NCBI GenBank assembly: GCA_037968895.1
Contig: JBBKWJ010000135.1
Span: 1 to 12,650 of the forward strand
Direction: 5' to 3'
DNA from: JBBKWJ01 sp037968895
GTDB taxonomy: Bacteria; Actinomycetota; Acidimicrobiia; Acidimicrobiales; SZUA-35
DNA: 12,650 bases
Positions 1 to 6,700 of this stretch are shown in pieces (position 1 is the stretch's first letter; the number at the start of each line of letters is the position of its first letter). The notes under the pieces were generated by a model that saw nothing but the letters and a program-made list of their open reading frames with translations, made no database searches and had not been told where the DNA came from. The translations under genes and the position numbers were made by a program.

Positions 1-2081
1 CATGCCTCTGGCTGCACATTAAGGGCTGATTGGGCGGTAGTTTCACTACTCGAATCAGTCTCGTGTTCTTGCTTCCATCGGTACGCATGCCACAGCCGGT
101 AGGCAAGCGCCATCGGCGACAAAAAGAGAACTGCTAAGAGCGGTCCGTAGCCGAACGCCCAACGGTCTTGTTTGAGGAAGAGCACCCCTTTGTCCGACGC
201 CTTGAGCACGACGACATTCTCGCCTTCGTCGAATTTGTGCAACGTTGGCAATCGCAGGCACCCTTTCTCCACCCCACAATCGCCAATCGACTCGCCATCG
301 AGGTTTACGAATGGGTGAAGCTCTCCCAACTTATCCCTGAAGAGCAAATCATCCCTGAAGAGTTTGAGTTGGCTGGTATCGATGCGCAGGTCGACCGAGT
401 CGCTGCTCGCCGATTCGTCAGCCGTGGGGATGACGACCGCTTGAATCTCTTCGGCTTGCATCCGCCCACGAATTGACACCTCTCGTGAAGTGTCGTCAAA
501 CAAGATGAAAAGACCAAATGCCAATCCGACGAGCAGGCTGACAACAGTCGCAGCCTTGAGGCCATCGCTGGAGTATTTCTGCAACCAGATCTCTGGCAGA
601 GACGCCCGTCGCGACCGACGAAGCGCGTGGTGGTAGAGGAGAACGAGCCCGACGGCGAAGACGGTAATCAGCTGCCACCAGGCGACTTGGTCTTCGGCGG
701 CGCCTCGGGTGATCGGGAAAGAAAGCCCGCTGATGGTGATCAGCCCTACCCAGAACACGATGCCAGAGGCCAGTGGGCTGGTGAGGCGCCCCGTCCGATC
801 GGCGGGGGCGTCTGGTGGAGGCGGCCGCGCTGGCGTGTGCTCGCCGAGGCCGTATGCCGCCGCCAAGATGGTCGTAGCTTGCTCGTGCCCAGAGGAGAGG
901 ACCTCGGCTTCAAGCGAGTCGCTCAGCTTCGAACTCAGTGTGCCGAGTCCCGCGGGGACGTTCAGGCGAACCGCGATGTGGCGAGGCTCGCCTCCGCCCC
1001 CGGTGCGGTTGGTCCCGATCCAGTACGGAACATTCGGTCCTACCCCCATAGCGGCCCTTGCCCCAACAAGACCCTCGTCGGAAAGCGCAGCTCCAATTCG
1101 AATGACGGTGAACGCGAGAGCAAAGAGCTGAACTAGTAAGAAGACGAACACAACGATAAGTAGCACCAGAGCGAGGTCCTGGACGCCGCTAGGAAGCTCG
1201 CCGATGATCGGCAGTTCGTTATCGAGTTCGCGCTCGAACCAGCTCACGCCAAGAACCAGAAGGAGGAACGGCAGGACGAACAAGGCGGCATGCGTCGCTG
1301 GTGAGGTGATGAGTCCGCCAACAAGACCAAACTCTCGTTCCGCTGCTCCGTGATCATTGCTCAGGGGACGGATCCCGACCGTGCGGAGCGTTGACAATGG
1401 TCCGACAACTTGTCGCGGCCGAACGCCATCGAGGATGAATCCGACCGTGTCGCGAGATTCTGCGCCGTCGTCGAGGTCGTGCGATGCGCGGAAGTCTTTG
1501 TCGAGGAAGACGAATGACGGGTAGTTCGCCCAGACGCCGCCATCGGCTATTCGGCGTATTTCTCCGTCGATCTCGATGCGCTGGCTAGGAAACGCAACGG
1601 GGATAGCAGACGACGCGATTACCGCATCAGCGACCGAAGCCGTTGGTGTGAGGTCAGGAGAGAAGATGATGGGCTGACCGGTGGCAAGGTCCATGCTGAT
1701 GACGTACAGCGAGACTCCGGTTGCACGGCGCACATCTAAGAAGGTCCGGGTCTCTCCTTCGCTTTCGTCTTTTGGAATCTTCCGTGCCAGCGCCTCGGCG
1801 AGCCACTTGCGAAGAGCACTGCTTGATAACAGGCTCCTTCGGATAATCGATGCCATTGCTCGGCGTGGGCTTCCGAGTGTCGCCAGCGCTGCCGGCATCT
1901 CCTTCTTGATTTCCTCGGGCGTGTAGCCGGATGCAACCAACATCGATGTGATTGCTCCAGCCGAGGAGCCAGCCACCGCACGAAACTCCAAACCCGCGTC
2001 CTTGGCGGCCTCGAGCGCGCCGATGTACATGAGTCCCTTCGAGCCCCCGCCCTCGAATACTCCATTGATCTCGACCACCAT
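1..2081 (-). CDS. Patatin-like phospholipase with multi-pass membrane domain (partial, 3' end outside window)
   Basis: An open frame of 693 codons runs from ATG 2081 to the window edge without a stop. The N-terminus is a patatin-type lipid acyl hydrolase: oxyanion-hole glycines GGGSKG at residues 11-16, nucleophile elbow GSSAG at 38-42 (Ser40), and DGG at 180-182 (Asp180), giving the Ser/Asp dyad. Six hydrophobic segments follow at about 264-282, 301-326, 438-456, 466-484, 510-528 and 643-660. Basic stretches after segments 4 and 6 put the lipase domain in the cytoplasm and residues 529-642 outside; that loop holds a CX5C pair (Cys602, Cys608). Residues 345-412 resemble the C-terminal part of patatin domains, so the first two helices may be an insertion in the lipase fold. 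AGGA lies 4 nt before the ATG. The gene follows the lipoprotein gene by 49 nt and is probably co-transcribed. Substrate is unknown; the dyad is certain, the topology is inferred. Confidence 0.88.
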   Translation of the reverse strand, partial: MVVEINGVFEGGGSKGLMYIGALEAAKDAGLEFRAVAGSSAGAITSMLVASGYTPEEIKKEMPAALATLGSPRRAMASIIRRSLLSSSALRKWLAEALARKIPKDESEGETRTFLDVRRATGVSLYVISMDLATGQPIIFSPDLTPTASVADAVIASSAIPVAFPSQRIEIDGEIRRIADGGVWANYPSFVFLDKDFRASHDLDDGAESRDTVGFILDGVRPRQVVGPLSTLRTVGIRPLSNDHGAAEREFGLVGGLITSPATHAALFVLPFLLLVLGVSWFERELDNELPIIGELPSGVQDLALVLLIVVFVFLLVQLFALAFTVIRIGAALSDEGLVGARAAMGVGPNVPYWIGTNRTGGGGEPRHIAVRLNVPAGLGTLSSKLSDSLEAEVLSSGHEQATTILAAAYGLGEHTPARPPPPDAPADRTGRLTSPLASGIVFWVGLITISGLSFPITRGAAEDQVAWWQLITVFAVGLVLLYHHALRRSRRASLPEIWLQKYSSDGLKAATVVSLLVGLAFGLFILFDDTSREVSIRGRMQAEEIQAVVIPTADESASSDSVDLRIDTSQLKLFRDDLLFRDKLGELHPFVNLDGESIGDCGVEKGCLRLPTLHKFDEGENVVVLKASDKGVLFLKQDRWAFGYGPLLAVLFLSPMALAYRLWHAYRWKQEHETDSSSETTAQSALNVQPEA
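327..362 (-). repeat. Tandem 18-bp duplication inside the patatin gene
   Basis: Two adjacent 18-bp units (327-344 and 345-362) match at 16 of 18 bases. They encode LFRDDL and LFRDKL in tandem (residues 574-585) in the predicted extracytoplasmic loop. This looks like a small in-frame duplication; no function is implied. Confidence 0.8.
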
Positions 2082-2130
2082 TGCATCCTGGCACACATGC
2101 CGTTTTGATGCGGGCGGGACGAGCTAACAG

Positions 2131-2754
2131 CTAGGGGCAGCCCATGACCCACTGGAAGGTGATGTCGACGTCGACCTGGCCGTCGTTGTCAGGAATCGAA
2201 CCGAGCAGGGTGATGGTCATGCGCTGATCGGCAAGCGGCAGGTCGGCGCCGGTCGTGTGCTCGCTAATGATCATGCGAAGCGGGCCTCGGAATGTGATTT
2301 GGTTTCCAACGTCGCCTCCGGGAAAGACGGTGACCTCGGATTTGACCTCGGCGAACTCACCGACGACGCCACCAGACAGATCCTCAGAGAGCTCGGCACT
2401 GATGTAGCCAAACGACGTCTCGCCGGCTGCGTCCGTGATATTGACGGACACACCGAACTGGCCACTTTGGCAGCCACCGCCCAGGCGGAAGCCAAGCTCT
2501 GGATCAGAGGTGTAGAACCCCTCGTCAACGGAGCCGGTCAGAATGAAGGTGCCCTCGGTAAGCTCGCCAAAGCCGACTTCGTCCTGGCCGGCAGCCTCGT
2601 CGGGTGCTTCTGCGGCCTCGGTTGTGGCCGTTTCGGCGTTTGCACTGGTGCTCTCCGCTGTGCTGGCTTCGGTGTCTTCGCTGCTGCCGCAGCTTGAAAC
2701 GATCAGCAGGCTAAGCACAGCGAAAGTCCAGGTCGCAATATGTTGTTTTCTCAT
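2131..2754 (-). CDS. Predicted lipoprotein of unknown function
   Basis: 207 residues. A short basic N-terminus (MRKQH) and a hydrophobic stretch lead to a lipobox VSSC with Cys22 as the lipidation site, so the mature protein should be anchored on the outer face of the membrane. Residues 23-59 form an acidic Ala/Thr/Glu/Ser-rich linker. Residues 60-207 look like a compact beta-rich domain with two cysteines, Cys95 and Cys206 at the extreme C-terminus, a likely disulfide pair. I do not recognise the domain; a distant likeness to mycobacterial LpqH-type antigens is only an impression. ATG 2754 is chosen over an in-frame TTG at 2787 because it gives a normal lipoprotein signal and sits 7 nt after a -10-like hexamer. 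The gene lies 66 nt after plsC and 49 nt before the patatin gene, same strand. Confidence 0.85.
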   Translation of the reverse strand: MRKQHIATWTFAVLSLLIVSSCGSSEDTEASTAESTSANAETATTEAAEAPDEAAGQDEVGFGELTEGTFILTGSVDEGFYTSDPELGFRLGGGCQSGQFGVSVNITDAAGETSFGYISAELSEDLSGGVVGEFAEVKSEVTVFPGGDVGNQITFRGPLRMIISEHTTGADLPLADQRMTITLLGSIPDNDGQVDVDITFQWVMGCP

Positions 2755-2761
2755 CGGCGGC

Positions 2762-2767
2762 ACAGTA
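2762..2767 (-). promoter_or_regulatory. Candidate -10 box for a leaderless lipoprotein transcript
   Basis: The hexamer TACTGT (TANNNT type) is separated from ATG 2754 by exactly 7 nt, and no Shine-Dalgarno sequence precedes that ATG. This is the geometry expected when transcription begins at the A of the start codon, which is common in Actinobacteria. No good -35 box is visible. Confidence 0.4.
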
Positions 2768-2820
2768 GCCCCCGGCCTGGGAATCAACGAATCGAATCGA
2801 CTGCGCTAGATAACCGAGCG

Positions 2821-3585
2821 TTAGGCCCGAGCAGTTCGCATGTTGTCGAGGGCGGCAGCTATTGCCGATCGGGTCTGATCCCGAAGATCAGCCACGTCGT
2901 CAGCAGTCATGCCATCAGTGGAGATCGGGTCGAGGACGCGAACCTCGGCGTTGGCAAAACCAAAGCGCCAGTCGTGCTTGATCAGCGCATCTCGTGTGCC
3001 GATCACGGCAAGTGGCAGGATCGGAACACCCGCGTCGATCGCGACCCGGAACGCCCCATCCTTAAAGGCCTGGAGTTCGCCCGTCTTCGACCGTGTGCCC
3101 TCTGGAAAAATCATCACGGAGACTCGCTTGTCGAGTCGGTCTCGGCTCTCGGCCAGCGCGTTGGCGGCCGAGGCCTTGTCGCCTCGGACAAGTCGGATAT
3201 CACCGGCCAGGCGCATCATCCAGCCGACCAACGGGAACTTGAAGAAGGTTGCCTTGCTCATCCACTTCATCTCAAAGGGAAGGTGCGAGATCAGCAGGAT
3301 GTCAACGAAGCTTTCGTGGTTCGCCACCACGACGTATGGGCGTCGTGGATCGGAGGGGACGTTGCCCGTCACGGTGAACCGCCACAGCGGGTTGAGCGTC
3401 TGATAGGTGACTGCGAGCTTCCGGAAGACAAGACCAGCGTGATATCGGCCAGCGTCGAACGGTGCGGTGACGAGGCGAGTGATCAGCACCACTGGGAAGA
3501 ACACGACGATCACGAGGCCGAGCACGAACCACGCCCACACACTCGCCACCGAACGACCAATCGTTGTCTGAAGGAGTCGGGACAT
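2821..3585 (-). CDS. plsC: 1-acyl-sn-glycerol-3-phosphate acyltransferase (PlsC family)
   Basis: 254 residues, a normal length for the family. PlsC enzymes transfer an acyl chain to the sn-2 position of lysophosphatidic acid to make phosphatidic acid at the membrane. The catalytic HX4D motif is NHESFVD (His90, Asp95), the phosphate-binding motif is FPEGTRS (160-166), and the proline motif is VPILPLAV (187-194). A hydrophobic anchor spans about residues 17-37. The start at ATG 3585 has no Shine-Dalgarno but is preceded by a well-placed -10-like hexamer. The gene is first of three leftward genes, followed by a lipoprotein and a patatin lipase, and is divergent from the giant regulator. Several PlsC-like paralogues are usual in actinobacteria, so this may not be the housekeeping enzyme and could be a lysophospholipid re-acylase working with the patatin. 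The family is secure; the exact acceptor is not. Confidence 0.92.
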   Translation of the reverse strand: MSRLLQTTIGRSVASVWAWFVLGLVIVVFFPVVLITRLVTAPFDAGRYHAGLVFRKLAVTYQTLNPLWRFTVTGNVPSDPRRPYVVVANHESFVDILLISHLPFEMKWMSKATFFKFPLVGWMMRLAGDIRLVRGDKASAANALAESRDRLDKRVSVMIFPEGTRSKTGELQAFKDGAFRVAIDAGVPILPLAVIGTRDALIKHDWRFGFANAEVRVLDPISTDGMTADDVADLRDQTRSAIAAALDNMRTARA

Positions 3586-3592
3586 GTCTTAC

Positions 3593-3598
3593 AGTGTA
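3593..3598 (-). promoter_or_regulatory. Candidate -10 box for a leaderless plsC transcript
   Basis: TACACT lies 7 nt before ATG 3585, the same hexamer class and spacing as at the lipoprotein gene, and there is no Shine-Dalgarno between them. A convincing -35 box is not visible. The divergent regulator promoter is only about 100 bp away, so both could share control. Confidence 0.42.
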
Positions 3599-3692
3599 CG
3601 AGGCTGTGAGGAATGGCGGCGAAGGAGGCATCTCTACGGCGCTCCCGCCTGTATCGCCGGCACAGATCCCCCGCACTGAGTTGATTCGGGGT

Positions 3693-3721
3693 TGCGATTC
3701 GATTGCGATCGGTTCTGCGAT
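3693..3721 (+). promoter_or_regulatory. Three TGCGAT direct repeats, candidate SARP-type operator
   Basis: Copies of TGCGAT begin at 3693, 3704 and 3716, with periods of 11 and 12 bp, so they lie on nearly the same face of the helix. SARP regulators are known to bind direct heptamer repeats of about 11-bp period overlapping the -35 region. Here the second repeat overlaps the candidate -35 of a gene that itself encodes a SARP-like domain, so autoregulation is plausible. The assignment is inference. Confidence 0.45.
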
Positions 3722-3732
3722 CATGTTCTAAT
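3703..3732 (+). promoter_or_regulatory. Candidate promoter of the giant regulator gene
   Basis: A -35-like TTGCGA (3703-3708, 4 of 6 to consensus) is 18 nt from a -10-like TCTAAT (3727-3732, 5 of 6). Transcription would start near 3740, just before a purine-rich ribosome-binding stretch (GGAGG 3744-3748, 4 nt before ATG 3753). The weak -35 fits an activator-dependent promoter. Confidence 0.42.
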
Positions 3733-3752
3733 CGAACCTGGGGGGAGGGGAA

Positions 3753-6700
3753 ATGCAGGTCAGAGTTCTCGGTCCTATCGACTTCGTCACCGAGCACGAG
3801 GTCGCGTTGGGCGGACCGAGCCAGCGACGGATTCTGGCCGTATTGGCCATGAGGGTTGGGCAGTCGGTGACGACCGATTCGCTCGTCGACCTAACGTGGC
3901 CGGACGGCGCTGAGCCAGCACGAGCCGAACACAATGTTCGGAGCTATGTGCACCGACTTCGGTCCGGTATGGGGTCTGCCGAACGGCTCATCGAGACCGT
4001 TGGTACCTCCTATCGGCTGGTGCTCCCGCCCGACAGTCTCGACTCGAACCTGTTCGGCGATTTCGTCAGTGAGGCGAGCCGACACCTAGCCGACTCCAAC
4101 GGCGTTGCAGCACTTGATGCCGTTCGTGAAGCCGAGAAGCTATGGCGGGGAAGGCCGTATGGCGAGTTCGCCGACGAAGCATGGGCTCGGGCGGAAGTCG
4201 TTCGGCTGGAGGAGCTACGAACAACACTTGTTGAGATCAAGGCTCAGGCGTTGCTGGCCAGCGGCCAAGCTGGTGAAGCCGTCGCCTGCCTGCAAGCTGT
4301 CATCGAGTCTGAGCCGTTGCGCGATCGACTGCGAGCCTTGCTTCTTCTCGCTCTCTACAAAGATGGGCGAAGGGCCGACGCTCTTCGTGCCTTCCAGGAT
4401 TACCGGAAGCTTTTGGGTCAGGAGTTGGGGCTCGAGCCCTCCAGTGAACTTGTTGCCCTTGACCAAGCGATTGTCAGTGATGATCTCGGAGCGCTCGAAC
4501 CCAATCGGCCTCGTATCTCAAGTGCCTACGATGTTCATGAACATGTGGGTCAAGGCGCGTTTGCCATGGTGTATCGCGCCACCCAGCGGGCAATCGGTCG
4601 CGACGTTGCGGTGAAGGTTATTAGGTCAGAGCTGGCCAACAGGCCGGAGTTCATCCGCCGGTTTGAGGCTGAGGCTCAGATGGTTGCCTCCATTAACCAC
4701 CCGAACGTGGTGCCGCTCTACGACTTCTGGCGCGAACCGGACCGCGCCTATCTCGTCATGCGCTGGATGGCGGGCGGGTCGCTAGAACATCGGCTCGATC
4801 GGGGAAGACTCGGTCTCCATGAAACGATCGACCTTGTCGACGACGTCGCAGCTGCGCTGACCGCCGCCCATGCATCAGGGATCGTTCACCGTGATGTGAA
4901 GCCGCCGAACATTCTGTTTGATGCTGATGGTCGAGCTGCGCTCGGCGACTTCGGGATTGCGCTTGAGTCATCGGAGTTTGATAGCCCGGAGTCGGCTCTG
5001 TCTGAGGGGTCGCCGATCTACGCAGCGCCAGAGCAGCTAAGACAGGAACCAGCAACCGCCGCGGCAGATGTGCACGCGTTGGGCGTTGTCGCCTTTGTTT
5101 CCTTGACCGGCCATCCACCGTTCGCCGAGACAACCGATCCGGTTGAACATCTGCGACGCCAACTCGAAGACCCGATACCTGCTGCCTCAGGTGCAGCATC
5201 AGGAATTCCTTGCGCCGTAGACGCTGTGCTTGGCATAGCCACTTCCAAAAGGGCGGACGACCGCTACTCCACGCCCGGCGATTTCGCTCGGGCTTTTCGA
5301 CACGCGGCCCTTGGCGAAGACACGCCGTCGGTTGCGCCGAATCGAGGTGCTAACCCTTACCGAGGGCTGCGGGCATTCGATGAGGTCGACCACGAACTCT
5401 TCTTCGGTCGCGAAAGGCTCGTCGACGAGTTGTTGGAGCACATGGAATCTGCCTCTGACAGAGTCTTAGCCGTCGTCGGACCATCTGGAGCGGGGAAGTC
5501 GTCGGTGGTCAAGGCCGGGCTGGTCCCGGCGCTCCGATCAGGCCGTGTTGCAGATTCGAAGAACTGGTTTGTGACCTCGATGACCCCTGGCAACCGCCCC
5601 TTTGAAGCACTGGAAGCTGCTTTGCTTCGCGTCGCGACCAATCCTCCCGGCTCGTTGCTCGAGCAATTGGAGTCAGGACCCCGAGGGATTGTTCGCGGTG
5701 TCAGGCGGAGCGTTGGCGACGATCACTTGACCGTGCTTCTGGTCATTGACCAGTTCGAAGAACTGTTCACGGCAAAGGTGCAACCCGGTAGGCGCGACCG
5801 GTTCCTCGACGCGTTGCGGGTGGCCGTCTCCGATCCGCGTTCGCAGCTACGAGTCGTATTGACCCTGCGAGCCGATTTCTATGATCAGCCCCTTCAGCAT
5901 CCCACGTTCGCCCCGCTTCTCAAGCAACACACGGTCGTCATCACACCGTTGGCGCCCGATGAACTGGAGCATGCCATTCTTGGCCCAGCCGCCGCCGCGG
6001 GCATGAAGCTGGCACCAGGTCTCGTCGCGGAGATCGCAGCCGACGTGGCCAAGGAGCCAGGCAGCTTGCCTCTGCTTCAGTACGCGCTCACGCAAGCGTT
6101 CGAGCGCTCCGAAGGAACGTTGATTTCGGTTGACGACTACCGGTCGATCGGTGGCCTCACCGGGGCACTGACCCAGCGGGCCGAGCAATTCTGGAGCGAG
6201 TCGTCTGAGGTGGAGCGAATCACCACCCGGGCGTTGTTCGGCAGACTTGTCGCTCTTGGCGAAGGAACCGAAGACGCTCGTCGTCGAGTCGACATCTGCG
6301 AGTTATCGGCGAGCCCCGAACTTGAAAGTGTGATCGACAAGCTGGCTGACATTCGAATGCTCACGTTGGATCGAGACGCTTCGACGCGTGAGCCGACCGT
6401 TGAGGTGGCTCACGAAGCGTTGATTCGGTCCTGGCCCCGGCTAAGGGGATGGCTGGCGACAGACCGCGACACGCTTCGGGCCCAGCATCACGTGGCCGAA
6501 GCGGCCCAAGCCTGGATCAATTCTGGTCGAGATGATGGCGAGCTTTATCGTGGTGGCCGGCTCGATTCGGCCGCCGCACTGGCAGAAAACCATGATCTCT
6601 CGCTTAACGAGCATGAGTCGGAGTTCCTGGCGACGAGCCTTGATCGTCGCTCCGACGAATTGGCAGCCGAGCACCGACGGCTGCACCGACTTCGTCGGCT

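Noticed and set aside
627..1136. Plus-strand open frames of 140-169 codons
   Set aside because: They are antisense to the patatin-membrane protein, which has catalytic motifs and hydrophobic segments in the correct frame. Their products are Arg/Pro-rich without domain signals.
1654..2152. Two minus-strand frames overlapping the patatin start
   Set aside because: They are out of frame with the catalytic motifs and give Arg/His/Cys-rich sequence typical of a wrong frame in GC-rich DNA.
2740..3609. Long plus-strand open frame of 289 codons
   Set aside because: It lies antisense to plsC and runs into the lipoprotein gene's 5' end. Its product has no recognisable motif, while the minus strand encodes a clear acyltransferase with all motifs.
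3586..3752. Possible riboswitch or structured leader before the giant gene
   Set aside because: The predicted leader from about 3740 to the ATG is too short, and no conserved aptamer elements are visible; direct repeats explain the pattern better.
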